NCBI RefSeq assembly: GCF_024703995.1
Contig: NZ_JAMXQV010000002.1
Span: 186,001 to 250,000 of the forward strand
Origin: Amycolatopsis iheyensis
Lineage (GTDB): Bacteria > Actinomycetota > Actinomycetes > Mycobacteriales > Pseudonocardiaceae
DNA length: 64,000 nucleotides
Direction: 5' to 3'
Shown here: piece after piece, positions 34,803 through 43,605 of the stretch
How the letters are laid out: each line of letters starts with the position of its first letter
Numbering within the stretch: the first letter of the stretch is position 1
Made by a program: the position numbers and the translations under genes
Notes under the pieces: generated by a model
Databases searched by the model: none
What the model saw: the letters and a program-made list of their open reading frames with translations, nothing else
What the model was told of the DNA's origin: nothing

Positions 34803-36214
34803 TCCCGCCCGAGGACGTCCTCGCGGCGCTGCGGGAGCTGCGTGCGGGTGACCTCCCGACGCACGGCGGCCGCACCCTGGCCTACGTCTACGACAGCGGG
34901 CTGTCCGAAGTGGACACCCTCGGCGCGGCGGCGCACGCGCTGGCGTCGTCGGCGAACGGCCTCGACCCGACGGCGTTCCCGAGCCTGCTGCGGATGGAGA
35001 ACGACCTCGTCTCGGCGGCTTCTTCGTTGCTCGGCGACGTTCCCGGGGTGGTCGGCTCGGTGACTTCGGGTGGCACGGAGTCGTGTCTGCTGGCGGTGCT
35101 GGCGGCCCGCGACGCGCATCCCGCGGTGGCGTCGCCGTCGATCGTCCTGCCGACGACCGCGCACGCGGCGTTCCACAAGGCGGCGCACCTGTTCGGGCTG
35201 CGCCGGATCGACGTCCCGGTCGACCCGGTGACGTTCCGCGCGGACCCGGCGGCGATGGCGGCGGCGATCGAAGACTCGACGGTGCTGGTGGTGGCGAGCG
35301 CGCCGTCGTATGCGCACGGCGTCCTCGACCCGATCGAGCCGATCGCGGCGGCCGCGCTCGAACGCGGCGTCCGGATGCACGTCGACGCGTGCATCGGCGG
35401 CTGGGTGCTGCCGTACTTCGCGCGGCTGGGCGCGGACATCCCGCCGTTCGACTTCCGCGTGCCGGGCGTGACGAGCATTTCGGTGGACCTGCACAAGTAC
35501 GCGTACTGCCCGAAGGGCACCTCGGTGCTGCTGCACGCTTCGGCGGAGCTGCGGCGCTCGCACTACTTCGCCAGTGCGGCCTGGCCGGGCTACACGATGC
35601 TGAACACGACGATCCAGAGCACCCGCTCGGGCGGCCCCCTCGCCGCGGCGTGGGCGGTGGTCCGCCACCTCGGCCCGGAGGGCTATCTCTCGCTGGCCGC
35701 TGCCACGCGCGAGGCGGTGTCCCGGATCCGGGCCGGCATCTCGGAAATCGCAGGCCTGCGCATCCTCGGCGACCCGGTCTCGACGCTGATCGCGTTCACC
35801 GGTTCGGACGGCTTCGACCTCTTCACGGTGGCGGACGAGATGAAGGCGCGCGGCTGGTACGTCCAGCCGCAGTTCGCTTTCGAGTCTTCGCCGGCGAACC
35901 TGCACGTGACGGTGACGGCGGCCAACCACGGCAGCGAGAAGGAGTTCCTGACCGACCTCGCGGCCTCGGTGGACGCGGCCCGCCAGGCCGGTCCGGTCGT
36001 GGTGGACCCGGCGGTGGCGGAGTTCGTGGCGGCGCTGGACCCGGCGACGTTGACGTCGGAGCAGTTCGCCGGCCTCCTGGCGGCGGCGGGTCTGGGCGGC
36101 GCGGCCGGTCTGCCGGAGCGGATGGCGGAGATCAACGCGCTCCTCGCAACGGCACCGGCGCCGTTGCGGGAGCGGCTGTTGCTGGAGTTCCTGGGCGCGC
36201 TCTACGCGCCCTGA
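34799..36214 (+). CDS. Sphingosine-1-phosphate lyase-like PLP enzyme
   Basis: This 471-residue fold-type I PLP enzyme closely follows the S1P lyase pattern: GSVTSGGTESCLLAVLAARD (about residues 85-104), the Asp of VDACIGGW, the PLP lysine in SVDLHKYAYCPKGTSVLL (about 225-242), and SRSGG-like QSTRSGGPLAAAW. S1P lyase splits sphingosine 1-phosphate into a fatty aldehyde and phosphoethanolamine. It lacks the N-terminal membrane helix of the human enzyme and has a short helical C-terminal extension. A glutamate/tyrosine decarboxylase relative is the alternative, but the operon favours the lyase. No sphingosine kinase is seen here. Confidence 0.85.
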   Translation: MIPPEDVLAALRELRAGDLPTHGGRTLAYVYDSGLSEVDTLGAAAHALASSANGLDPTAFPSLLRMENDLVSAASSLLGDVPGVVGSVTSGGTESCLLAVLAARDAHPAVASPSIVLPTTAHAAFHKAAHLFGLRRIDVPVDPVTFRADPAAMAAAIEDSTVLVVASAPSYAHGVLDPIEPIAAAALERGVRMHVDACIGGWVLPYFARLGADIPPFDFRVPGVTSISVDLHKYAYCPKGTSVLLHASAELRRSHYFASAAWPGYTMLNTTIQSTRSGGPLAAAWAVVRHLGPEGYLSLAAATREAVSRIRAGISEIAGLRILGDPVSTLIAFTGSDGFDLFTVADEMKARGWYVQPQFAFESSPANLHVTVTAANHGSEKEFLTDLAASVDAARQAGPVVVDPAVAEFVAALDPATLTSEQFAGLLAAAGLGGAAGLPERMAEINALLATAPAPLRERLLLEFLGALYAP

Positions 36215-36215
36215 C

Positions 36216-36488
36216 TCACTGGTTCCGCGAAGCCAGCCCCTCGGGCGCGGACTTGACGGCCGCGTGGATCGCGTCCGCCAGCGCCAGCGCGTCTTCCTCG
36301 GTCAGCTCCAACGCGACCCGGGCCGAAGCGCCCAGGCCCGGGTTGCGGAAGTCGATGTTCACCGTGTGCGCGTAAGGCGCGTGGACCGGGTGATCCACGT
36401 ACACGGTCCCCTCGTCGAGGCGGAACCAGCCGCGGGCGCCCTTTCCGCTGCCTTCGAGCTCGAACTTCTCGGTCAGGTAGGTGCACAT
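36216..36488 (-). CDS. DUF6295-type small protein
   Basis: This 90-residue cytosolic protein (MCTYLTEKFELEGSGKGARG at the N-terminus, then VYVDHPVHAPYAHTVNIDFR) is a conserved actinobacterial protein that I place tentatively in DUF6295. It is 12 nt downstream of the dienelactone hydrolase gene, in the same direction, with an SD (GAGGACC) before ATG 36488, and so belongs to that operon. Function unknown. Confidence 0.7.
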   Translation of the reverse strand: MCTYLTEKFELEGSGKGARGWFRLDEGTVYVDHPVHAPYAHTVNIDFRNPGLGASARVALELTEEDALALADAIHAAVKSAPEGLASRNQ

Positions 36489-36500
36489 GAGCGGGTCCTC

Positions 36501-37241
36501 TCAGGCGGAAAGCGTGCGGGCGTAGAAGTCGAGGATGCGTTCCCAGCCGTCCTTCGCGGCCTCCGGGCGGTAGCTCGGGCGGTCGACCGCGAAGAACGCG
36601 TGGCCCGCGCCCGCGTACGTGTGGAACTCGTGCTCCTTGCCCAGCTTCTCCAGCTCGGCCGTCAGCACCGCGACCTCGTCCGGGCTCGGGAACTGGTCGT
36701 CGGCGCCGAAGATGCCCAGCAGCGGGCACGACAACTGCGGGGCCAGGCCCAGCAGCGGCTTCATCTGCTTCATGGCCTCCGGCGGGTCGTTGACGACGAA
36801 CGCGCCGTAGCAGTCGACCGCCGCGTCGATGTCCAGTGAGCACCCCGAAAGGAACGCCTGGCGCCCGCCCGAGCAGTGCCCGATGACCCCCACCCGGCCG
36901 TTCGCGTTCTCCAGCGCGCGCAGGTAGTCCGCCGCACCCGAGACGTCGCCGACGAGGCGGTCGTCCGGGACGCCGCCGGCCGCGCGGGCCGTCGCCGCCG
37001 CGTCGTCCGGGTCCGCGCCCGGGGCTTCACGCGTGTACAGGTTGGGGCAAAGCGCGTTGTAGCCCTCGACGGCGAAGCGGCGCACCATCTCCTTCGTCGA
37101 GGCGTCGTAGCCGGGCATGTGGTGGATCACCACGACGCCGCCGCGGGCCGTCGTGTCGGTGGGCTTGGCCAGGTAGGCCTCGAGCTCGTCACCGCCGTGG
37201 CCGGTGATGGTGACGGTCCCGGCGACGATCTCGTCGGTCAT
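36501..37241 (-). CDS. Dienelactone hydrolase family protein
   Basis: This 246-residue alpha/beta hydrolase has the family nucleophile elbow with Cys (GHCSGGRQ, about residue 123), Asp in FGADDQFPS (about 171) and His in AGAGHAFFAV (about 204). Classical members hydrolyse dienelactones in aromatic degradation. ATG 37241 overlaps the stop of the MFS gene upstream (ATGA), so it is co-translated with an efflux pump. This suggests a detoxification cassette under the MarR regulator. Confidence 0.88.
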   Translation of the reverse strand: MTDEIVAGTVTITGHGGDELEAYLAKPTDTTARGGVVVIHHMPGYDASTKEMVRRFAVEGYNALCPNLYTREAPGADPDDAAATARAAGGVPDDRLVGDVSGAADYLRALENANGRVGVIGHCSGGRQAFLSGCSLDIDAAVDCYGAFVVNDPPEAMKQMKPLLGLAPQLSCPLLGIFGADDQFPSPDEVAVLTAELEKLGKEHEFHTYAGAGHAFFAVDRPSYRPEAAKDGWERILDFYARTLSA

Positions 37242-38929
37242 CGGTTCTCCTTCGATCCCTCGGGGGTGTGGAAGTAGCGCTTGCCGCGGGAAGCGGACGC
37301 CACCGCGGCGACGACGGCCATCACCGCGGCCGCCGTGAATACGACCACCAGGCCGTGGTGGAACGGGCCGGACACCAGCCGCGGGAAGAACTCCCCGCCG
37401 GTCAGCGCCGACCGGTCGGCCGGCGCCAGCCCGGCCAGGACGTCCGGGCCCAGCAGGTGCCCGACCGGGTTGCTGCCGAGGAACGCCGCGAACAGCGTGC
37501 TCACCGGCGGCAGCTGCGCGACACCGTCGGCGACCGGCGCCGGGACGCCGTGGGCCTGCAACCCGCTGGTCAACGTCTGCGGCAGCGACGACGCCAGCCC
37601 GGCGATCATCAGCGAGAAGAACACGCCGATCGACAACGACGTCCCGGAGTTCTGGAACGTCGCCCGCATGCCGGAGGCGACTCCGCGCTGCTCGGTCGGC
37701 ACGCTGCTCATGATCGCCGAGGTGTTGGGCGCGGAGAACATGCCCTGGCCGATGCCGCTGACGACGAGCAGCGCGGCGAACGCCGGGTACGGGAAGTCCA
37801 CCGGCAGCAGCAGCAAGCCGAGGAACGCCGCCGCGACCAGCGCCAGCCCGCCGGTCGAGAACAGCCGCGCCCCGAACCGGTCGGAGAGGTAGCCCGACAC
37901 CGGCCCGGCGACCAGGAACCCGACGGTCAGCGGCAGCATGTAGATGCCCGCCCACAACGGCGTCCGCTCGTAGTCGTAGCCGTGCAGGGGCAGCCAGATC
38001 CCCTGCAGCCAGATGATGAGCATGAACTGCATGCCACCACGGGCGACGGCGGTCAGCAAGGCGGCGATGTTGCCGGCGGCGAACGCGCGGATCTTGAACA
38101 GCGAAAGCTGGAACATCGGCGTGGCGACGCGGGTCTCGATGACGCCGAACAGCAGGAGCAGCAGGACGCCGGCGCCGATCCCGCCGAGCACCAGCGGGCT
38201 GCCCCAGCCCGTCGCCGCGTCGCCGTAGGGCTGGATGCCGTAGGTGATCGCGGCCAGCAGCAACGCCGTCCCGGCCGCGAAGGTGATGTTGCCGCCCCAG
38301 TCGACCTTCGCGCGCTTCGGCGTGCCGACCTCGCGGAGGCTGCGGATCGACCAGATGGTGCCCAGCAGCCCGAACGGGACGCTCACCCAGAACACCGCGC
38401 GCCAGTCGATCTCGGCCAGCAGCCCGCCGACGACCAGGCCGAGGAACTGCCCGGCCAGCGCGGTGATCTGGTTGACGCCCAGCGCCATCCCGCGCTGTTC
38501 GGTGGGGAAGGCGTCGGTGAGGATGGCGGCCGAGTTCGCCGTCAGCATCGACCCGCCGACGGCCTGCACGATCCGCCAGCCGATCAGCCAGAGCGCGCCA
38601 CCACCGGCGTGGAACGGGTCGAACGACAGCGCCACCGACGCGACGCTGAACACGACGAACCCGAGGTTGTACATCTTGACCCGGCCGAACATGTCGCCGA
38701 GGCGTCCGAGCGTCACCACCAGCACGGCCTGCACGAGCAGGTAGCCGAGGATCATCCAGAGCAGGTAGCCGATGTTGCCCGGCGCGAGGGGGTCGAGGCC
38801 GATGCCGCGGAAGATGGCCGGCAGCGAGATGATGACGATCGAGCCGTCGAGCGCGGACATCAGCACGCCGAGCGTGGTGTTCGACAGCGCGACCCACTTG
38901 TAGCGGCTCGGGGTTACGGTGCCGGTCAC
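37238..38929 (-). CDS. MFS multidrug efflux transporter, DHA2 (14-helix) type
   Basis: This 563-residue protein has about 14 membrane helices and DHA2 motifs: motif A-like LVVTLGRLGDMFGRVKMYNL (about residues 65-84), LDGSIVIISLPAI near the start, and motif C-type GLLGTIWSIRSL. Such pumps export drugs or dyes by proton antiport. It overlaps the marR stop by 4 nt and the hydrolase start by 4 nt. The MarR-MFS-hydrolase order is that of a ligand-inducible resistance operon. Confidence 0.88.
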   Translation of the reverse strand: MTGTVTPSRYKWVALSNTTLGVLMSALDGSIVIISLPAIFRGIGLDPLAPGNIGYLLWMILGYLLVQAVLVVTLGRLGDMFGRVKMYNLGFVVFSVASVALSFDPFHAGGGALWLIGWRIVQAVGGSMLTANSAAILTDAFPTEQRGMALGVNQITALAGQFLGLVVGGLLAEIDWRAVFWVSVPFGLLGTIWSIRSLREVGTPKRAKVDWGGNITFAAGTALLLAAITYGIQPYGDAATGWGSPLVLGGIGAGVLLLLLFGVIETRVATPMFQLSLFKIRAFAAGNIAALLTAVARGGMQFMLIIWLQGIWLPLHGYDYERTPLWAGIYMLPLTVGFLVAGPVSGYLSDRFGARLFSTGGLALVAAAFLGLLLLPVDFPYPAFAALLVVSGIGQGMFSAPNTSAIMSSVPTEQRGVASGMRATFQNSGTSLSIGVFFSLMIAGLASSLPQTLTSGLQAHGVPAPVADGVAQLPPVSTLFAAFLGSNPVGHLLGPDVLAGLAPADRSALTGGEFFPRLVSGPFHHGLVVVFTAAAVMAVVAAVASASRGKRYFHTPEGSKENR

Positions 38930-39369
38930 AGCTCGTCCGCCAGCCGCTCGATCAGCGGGATGGCCGCGACGAGCTCGCGCTGCTCGGCCGCGGTGAACTT
39001 CTCGGCGAGCACGGTGGCCATCTTTTCGGTGGTCCGCGAGCGCCGGTCGGTGAGCAGCCGGACGCCGGCCTCGGTGACCGACATCAGCACCTTGCGGCCG
39101 TCGGAGTCGTCCTTGCGCCGCCCGACGAGCCCGCGCTCGACCAGCCCGGCCAGCGTCACGCCCATGGCCTGCGGTTTCACGCGTTCGAGGTCGGCGAGGC
39201 AGCCCGGGGTGGCCGGGCCCTCCCGGTCGAGCCGGGAGAGCACCGACCGCTCGGGCAGCGTCAGCTCCCCGACGACGTACCCCTGCCGCAGCCGCCGGAT
39301 GAGCCGACCGAGGGCGACCCGGAGGTCGGTGCTCGCCTGGAGGAGGTCCTCGTCCGTCACGATCATCAA
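38926..39369 (-). CDS. MarR-family transcriptional regulator
   Basis: This 147-residue regulator has the MarR winged helix (LADLERVKPQAMGVTLAGLV, with wing GRRKDDSDGRKVLMSVTEAG). It is first in the marR-MFS-hydrolase operon and its start overlaps a palindrome, so autoregulation is likely. Confidence 0.88.
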   Translation of the reverse strand: MMIVTDEDLLQASTDLRVALGRLIRRLRQGYVVGELTLPERSVLSRLDREGPATPGCLADLERVKPQAMGVTLAGLVERGLVGRRKDDSDGRKVLMSVTEAGVRLLTDRRSRTTEKMATVLAEKFTAAEQRELVAAIPLIERLADEL

Positions 39370-39394
39370 CCTAGACTGATAAACCTGGGTTGAT
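39365..39394. promoter_or_regulatory. MarR operator
   Basis: ATCAACCTAG (39365-39374) and CTGGGTTGAT (39385-39394) form a 10-bp inverted repeat with one mismatch and a 10-bp spacer. It covers the start of marR and the likely promoter, the usual place for MarR self-repression. Confidence 0.75.
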
Positions 39395-39502
39395 CAACTC
39401 GGACGGATCGACCGCTATCGGGTGAGCCGGGAGCTTTCGCCCGGCTGTTCGCGGGCGCCGGGGTTAGCGTCCGAAGTGGACACTTTCCGGAGGGAACCGC
39501 CG

Positions 39503-39799
39503 ATGACCTTGCCGCACGCCGTGCACGCCGGCCACGACCACGTCCACCGCGAGGGCTGCGGCCACGCCGCGCTCCCGCACGGCGACCACGTGGACTACGC
39601 GCACGAAGGCCACCTGCACCGCGCCCACGACGGCCACTTCGACGAGTGCGAGATCCATGGCCACGTCCCGCACACCGGCCACGAGCACGCCCACGGCGAA
39701 GGCTGCGGCCACGTGGCGGTGCCCCACGGCGACCACGTGGACTACCTCCACGACGGGCACCGCCACGCCACCCACGAAGACCACTACGACGACCACTAG
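39503..39799 (+). CDS. Histidine-rich metal-binding protein with two repeats
   Basis: This 98-residue soluble protein has 28 His, plus Cys in two GCGH motifs and many Asp/Glu. It is a tandem duplication: unit 1 has [17 protein letters not shown] and unit 2 has [17 protein letters not shown], each followed by a H-G-H-rich tail. It has no signal peptide or membrane segment, so it would bind metal, most likely zinc, in the cytoplasm. ATG 39503 follows GGAGGG. It is convergent with the CobW GTPase at the edge of the zinc locus; a zinc store or a zinc donor for the GTPase is the inferred role. Confidence 0.75.
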   Translation: MTLPHAVHAGHDHVHREGCGHAALPHGDHVDYAHEGHLHRAHDGHFDECEIHGHVPHTGHEHAHGEGCGHVAVPHGDHVDYLHDGHRHATHEDHYDDH

Positions 39800-40845
39800 T
39801 GCGCGTGGACCGGGCCCCACTCCGGGAACGGGTCCGGCCCGGTCGCGGCACCCAGGCACTCGCGCAGCGCGGCCAGGAGCGCCTCCCCGGCCAGGTCGAC
39901 GCCGATGAATACCAGCTCCTGACCGGGTTCCGGCGCGACGCCCTGCGGCTCGAACCGCGCCACCGCGCCCGCCTGTGACCACAGCCCGGTCACGCCGGGC
40001 CGGGACGCCAGCGTGAAGAACCCCTTGGACCGCAACACGGTCCCGAACTCGCCCGAATCGAAGCGCCGCGTCACGAAGTCCCACAGCGCGGCCGGGTCGA
40101 ACGCCTCCGACGCCCGGAACACCACGCTGGAAATGCCGTACTCCTCGGTCTCCGGCACGTGGTCGCCGTTCAGCTCGGCGACCCACCCCGGCGCCTCCTG
40201 AGCACGCACCGGGTCGTAACGGCCGGTGCCGAACACCCGCTCCAGCGGGACCTTGCCGAAGCTGCCCGTGACGACGTCCGCGGCGGGGTTGAGCCGCCGC
40301 AGCGTCGCCACCAGCCGGTCGACGTCGTCGACCAGGTCGGTCTTGTTCAGCAGCAGGACGTCGGCGAACTCGACCTGGTCCACCAGCAGGTCGCTGACGG
40401 TCCGCTCATCGTCGTCGTACTGGTCGAGCCGGCGCTCCACGAGGGAGTCGCCGGCCGCCAGCTCACGCGCGAAGTTCGCCGCGTCCACCACCGTCACCAT
40501 CGTGTCGAGGTGCGCGACGGACTCCAGGAAGGTGAACGTCGCCGCCACCGGCATCGGCTCGGAGATCCCGCTCGACTCGATGAGCACGTGGTCGAACCGG
40601 CCCTCCGCGCACAACGCCGACACCTCGTCGAGGAGGTCTTCCCGCAGGGTGCAGCAGATGCACCCGTTGGTCAGCTCGACGAGACGCTCCCGTGAGCGCA
40701 CGAGGCCGGCGTCGATGTTGACCTCGCTCATGTCGTTGACGATCACCGCCACCCGCGGCCCCGCGTGGTTGGCCAGGATGTGGTTGAGCAGCGTCGTCTT
40801 GCCCGCGCCCAGGAAGCCCGACAGCACCGTGACCGGGACGGTCAC
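39796..40845 (-). CDS. CobW/COG0523-family GTPase, zinc metallochaperone type
   Basis: This 349-residue G3E GTPase has an intact P-loop ([13 protein letters not shown]), the CxCC metal motif ([11 protein letters not shown], about residues 62-72), Walker B region ([11 protein letters not shown]) and NKTD ([11 protein letters not shown]), followed by the C-terminal CobW domain. It matches the ZigA/YciC/ZNG1 group that delivers zinc to client enzymes when zinc is scarce. Its GTG overlaps the end of rpmF, so it is the last gene of a coupled operon with zinc-free ribosomal proteins. Confidence 0.9.
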   Translation of the reverse strand: MTVPVTVLSGFLGAGKTTLLNHILANHAGPRVAVIVNDMSEVNIDAGLVRSRERLVELTNGCICCTLREDLLDEVSALCAEGRFDHVLIESSGISEPMPVAATFTFLESVAHLDTMVTVVDAANFARELAAGDSLVERRLDQYDDDERTVSDLLVDQVEFADVLLLNKTDLVDDVDRLVATLRRLNPAADVVTGSFGKVPLERVFGTGRYDPVRAQEAPGWVAELNGDHVPETEEYGISSVVFRASEAFDPAALWDFVTRRFDSGEFGTVLRSKGFFTLASRPGVTGLWSQAGAVARFEPQGVAPEPGQELVFIGVDLAGEALLAALRECLGAATGPDPFPEWGPVHAH

Positions 40846-40991
40846 GAGTGGAAGTGCTTGATCAGGCGACGCGGGACCAGCTTGGTCTCACCGTCGACCT
40901 TGATCGGCACCAGGTCCACCGCGGCGGCCTTCCACTGGGACCGCCGCGACCGGGTGTTGCTGCGCGACTTCTTCCGCTTCGGGACGGCCAT
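40842..40991 (-). CDS. rpmF: Ribosomal protein L32, cysteine-free paralogue
   Basis: This 49-residue protein begins with the L32 signature ([19 protein letters not shown]). Zinc-binding L32 has two CxxC pairs after residue 25; this protein has no cysteine at all, so it does not need zinc. It overlaps L31 by one base upstream (ATG within ATGA) and the GTPase downstream. A housekeeping zinc-binding L32 is expected elsewhere in the genome. Confidence 0.93.
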   Translation of the reverse strand: MAVPKRKKSRSNTRSRRSQWKAAAVDLVPIKVDGETKLVPRRLIKHFHS

Positions 40992-41245
40992 CAGCGCGTC
41001 CCCCGCTTGCCGTAGCGGCGGTGGAACTTCTCGACCTGGCCGGCGCTGTCCATGATGCGCTGGGTGCCGGTCCAGAACGGGTGCGACGCCGAGCTGATGT
41101 CGACCAGCACGAGCGGGTAGGTCTGCCCGTCGGTCCACTCGATGGTCTTCTCGGAAGTGATGGTGGAGCGGGTCAGGAACGCGTCGCCGGTCGACGAGTC
41201 CTTGAACACGACGGGGTGGTAGTCGGGGTGGATTCCGGTCTTCAT
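40991..41245 (-). CDS. rpmE2: Ribosomal protein L31 type B
   Basis: This 84-residue protein is the zinc-independent L31 form ([33 protein letters not shown]), lacking the CxxC zinc ribbon of type A. Type B L31 replaces the zinc form on ribosomes during zinc limitation and is usually Zur-repressed. Its ATG overlaps the stop of the Mrf-like gene (ATGA). Confidence 0.95.
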   Translation of the reverse strand: MKTGIHPDYHPVVFKDSSTGDAFLTRSTITSEKTIEWTDGQTYPLVLVDISSASHPFWTGTQRIMDSAGQVEKFHRRYGKRGTR

Positions 41246-42486
41246 CGGTCTTCCTTTCGGTTCGCCGCGGAGTGCCGCGCCGGGTCGGGTTCGGTGTCCT
41301 CGCACGGTTCTTCGTGCCAGTCGCCGAACGGGTCGGGATAGCGCTGCCACGCTTCGGGGCCCGCGGCCAGTTCCGCGTCAGTGAGTAGAGCGCCGCGCAG
41401 GGCCGCGTCGATCTCGTCGGGCGTTGTCTGGTCCGTCACCACGACGAGCTCCTGCGCGCGGTCGCCGTGCACCGGGTGCCAGCGCAGGGACGCCAGGGTG
41501 CGGCGCTCGGGGGAGACGTCCGTCCACTCGGGACCGTCCGGAGCGGCGAGCCACGGCCCGGCGTGCCCGATGCCGAGCCCGCCGCCCGCCGATTCGATCC
41601 AGAACGCGACGTCGGGCTGGCTGGCCACCCACGCCCGTCCGCGGGTGCGGACGACGCCGTCGAGGAGGACGTCGAGGGCGTCGTGCAGGCGTTCGGGGTG
41701 GAACGGCCGCTGGGCGGTGAAGGTGACCAGGCCGATGCCGCAGTCGACGTGCACGGGCGGCTGGCCGCGCAGCAGCGCGCCGTGCATGTCGGTGACTTCG
41801 CCGCGGCGGGCGTCGGCCGGGACGGCGTCGAGCACGGTGTGCCCGTCGATCCGCGCCAGCTCGACGCGCGGGACCGACGGCGCGACCCGGTCGAGGACCG
41901 CGGACGCCTTCGCTGCGGTCCAGGCGTCGGTCGCCGCGCCGGCGAGCACGAGGACGTCGGCGAACTCGACCTGCGAGAGCGCGACCTGGGCGACCGTGCG
42001 CTCGTCCTCCGGGCTGGCCTGCAGGTTCCGCTCGGCCAGGACGTCGTCGCCGGTCGCGTCGGCCAGGAAGGTCGCGCAGTTCACCACGGTGAGCACCGCG
42101 CGCAGGTCGACGTCGTCGCGCACCGGGTGGTCGCCGACCAGGACGTTGCGGATCGCCCAGCTCACCGGCTCCGGCTCCATGGCCTCGTCGAGCCGGACGA
42201 CGATCCGGCGCACCTGCGGCATCCGGGCGAGGCGCCGCAGCAGCGGCAGCAGGTCCTCGCGCAGGGTGCAGGACACGCAGCCGTGGGCGAGTTCGAGGAC
42301 GGTCAGCTGGTCGCGCTGCTCGAGGCGCAGCCGGCGGCGGACGACGCCGGAGTGGATCTCACGCAGGTCGTGGTGGACGACGGCGGTGCCGGGCTCGGCC
42401 ACGCGCAGCAGCTCGGCGAGCGTGGCGTTCGGTCCCGGCGCGAGGCCGCTCACCAGGACGAGCGGGATGCGGGGTTCATGGGTCAC
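41242..42486 (-). CDS. CobW-like protein with degenerate P-loop, Mrf-like
   Basis: This 414-residue protein has the CobW fold, but its P-loop reads [11 protein letters not shown] instead of GxxxxGKT, so GTP binding in the normal manner is unlikely. The metal motif is [11 protein letters not shown] (CxxC rather than CxCC). In mycobacteria a CobW-like protein, Mrf, is encoded beside zinc-free ribosomal proteins and recruits the hibernation factor to ribosomes; position and divergence make this the likely counterpart. GTG 42486 is chosen because it gives an N-terminus equivalent to the other GTPase ([13 protein letters not shown]). It leads the minus-strand operon. Confidence 0.8.
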   Translation of the reverse strand: MTHEPRIPLVLVSGLAPGPNATLAELLRVAEPGTAVVHHDLREIHSGVVRRRLRLEQRDQLTVLELAHGCVSCTLREDLLPLLRRLARMPQVRRIVVRLDEAMEPEPVSWAIRNVLVGDHPVRDDVDLRAVLTVVNCATFLADATGDDVLAERNLQASPEDERTVAQVALSQVEFADVLVLAGAATDAWTAAKASAVLDRVAPSVPRVELARIDGHTVLDAVPADARRGEVTDMHGALLRGQPPVHVDCGIGLVTFTAQRPFHPERLHDALDVLLDGVVRTRGRAWVASQPDVAFWIESAGGGLGIGHAGPWLAAPDGPEWTDVSPERRTLASLRWHPVHGDRAQELVVVTDQTTPDEIDAALRGALLTDAELAAGPEAWQRYPDPFGDWHEEPCEDTEPDPARHSAANRKEDR

Positions 42487-42564
42487 TGCGGCTCCAGGAA
42501 TACGGGCGGGGTACGGTGCGCAGAGTAGATGAAAACGACAACCACTATCAACTTGGGAGGGTCC
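42487..42564. promoter_or_regulatory. Divergent promoter region of the zinc-free ribosomal protein operons, candidate Zur site
   Basis: This 78-bp gap must serve both operons. Near its right end it holds GATGAAAACGACAACCACTA, followed by TCAACTT. TGAAAACGA resembles a Zur half-site (consensus near TGAAAATnATTTTCA) but the second half is poor. I expect Zur control from gene content; the site itself is only suggestive. Confidence 0.4.
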
Positions 42565-42801
42565 GTGTCCGCCGTGTGCCAGGTCACCGGCCGCAAGCCG
42601 GGCTACGGCAAGCAGGTCTCGCACTCGCACCGCCGCACCTCGCGGCGCTGGGAGCCGAACCTGCAGAACCGTCGCTACTTCGTGCCCAGCGAGGGCCGGT
42701 GGGTGCGGCTGCGCGTCTCCGCCAAGGGCATGAAGACGATCGACAAGCGCGGCATCGAGGCCGTCGTGGCCGAACTGAAGGCAAGGGGAGTGAAGCTGTA
42801 A
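42565..42801 (+). CDS. rpmB2: Ribosomal protein L28, zinc-independent paralogue
   Basis: This 78-residue protein has the L28 signature ([33 protein letters not shown]). Zinc-binding L28 has CxxC pairs; here only one Cys remains. GTG 42565, with GGGAGG just upstream, is chosen over the ATG at 42529 because it gives the canonical N-terminus. It leads the plus-strand coupled operon rpmB2-rpmG2-rpsN2-rpsR2. Confidence 0.93.
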   Translation: MSAVCQVTGRKPGYGKQVSHSHRRTSRRWEPNLQNRRYFVPSEGRWVRLRVSAKGMKTIDKRGIEAVVAELKARGVKL

Positions 42802-42968
42802 TGGCGAAGAGCACCGACATCCGCCCGATCATCAAGCTGCGGTCGACCGCGGGCACGGGCTTCACCTACGTCACGAAGAAGAACCGGCGGAACAACCCCG
42901 ATCGGCTGGTCCTGCGCAAGTACGACCCGGTCGCGCGCAAGCACGTCGAGTTCAAGGAAGAGCGCTGA
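42801..42968 (+). CDS. rpmG2: Ribosomal protein L33, zinc-independent paralogue
   Basis: This 55-residue L33 ([36 protein letters not shown]) has no cysteines, in contrast to the zinc form with two CxxC pairs. Its ATG overlaps the L28 stop (TAATG), and its stop precedes the S14 start by overlap (TGATG). Confidence 0.94.
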   Translation: MAKSTDIRPIIKLRSTAGTGFTYVTKKNRRNNPDRLVLRKYDPVARKHVEFKEER

Positions 42969-43273
42969 TGGCCAAGAAGTCCAAGATCGCGAAGAACGAG
43001 CAGCGGAAGGTGGTCGCCGCGCGGTACGTCGAACGCCGTCGCGCGCTGAAGGCCGTGATCGCTTCGCCTTCGTCGTCTCCGGAGGCCAAGGGCGAGGCCG
43101 TCGTCGCGCTGCAGAAGCTGCCGCGGGACGCGAGCCCGACGCGCATCCGCAACCGCGACGCCGCCGACGGGCGTCCGCGGGGATACCTGCGGAAGTTCGG
43201 GCTGTCGCGGGTGAAGACGCGCGCGGCCGCGCACCGCGGCGAGCTGCCCGGCGTCACGAAGTCGAGCTGGTGA
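42968..43273 (+). CDS. rpsN2: Ribosomal protein S14, long zinc-independent paralogue
   Basis: This 101-residue S14 is the long form without the CxxC-CxxC zinc site ([20 protein letters not shown]-terminal [15 protein letters not shown]). The zinc-binding actinobacterial S14 is about 61 residues. It overlaps both neighbours and belongs to the coupled operon. Confidence 0.95.
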   Translation: MAKKSKIAKNEQRKVVAARYVERRRALKAVIASPSSSPEAKGEAVVALQKLPRDASPTRIRNRDAADGRPRGYLRKFGLSRVKTRAAAHRGELPGVTKSSW

Positions 43274-43518
43274 GCCGGATGCCGAAGCCGAACCGCGACC
43301 GTCCCGGCAAGCGCAAGGTGAACCTGTTGCACGCCAACCGGATCACCCACGTCGGCTGGAAGGACGTCGAGCTGCTGCGGAAGTTCATCTCCGACCGCGG
43401 CAAGATCCGCGCTCGCCGCGTCACCGGATTGACGCCGCAGCAACAAAAACAGGTCGCCACCGCGATCAAGAACGCCCGCGAGATGGCCTTGCTGCCGTAC
43501 CCGGGCCGCGCGTCGTAA
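43270..43518 (+). CDS. rpsR2: Ribosomal protein S18, zinc-independent paralogue
   Basis: This 82-residue S18 has the conserved core ([34 protein letters not shown]) and no cysteines. GTG 43270 overlaps the S14 stop (GTGA). It closes the plus-strand zinc-starvation operon. Confidence 0.94.
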   Translation: MSRMPKPNRDRPGKRKVNLLHANRITHVGWKDVELLRKFISDRGKIRARRVTGLTPQQQKQVATAIKNAREMALLPYPGRAS

Positions 43519-43605
43519 TTCGGATGCGCACGCCGGGCGGGCGCGCGATCATGAGCGGACGAAAGGGGGCGTCGCCAGGGATGTCCTGACTCAGGAGGTC
43601 CACGC

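Noticed and set aside
33472..36202. Large minus-strand ORFs opposite the MFS and PLP-enzyme genes
   Set aside because: Codon bias shadow; the plus-strand genes have full domain matches, SDs and coupled ends.
42529..42564. ATG 42529 as the start of L28
   Set aside because: It would add 12 residues ([12 protein letters not shown]) not found in L28 and would place the possible Zur site within the coding sequence; GTG 42565 has a good SD and the standard N-terminus.
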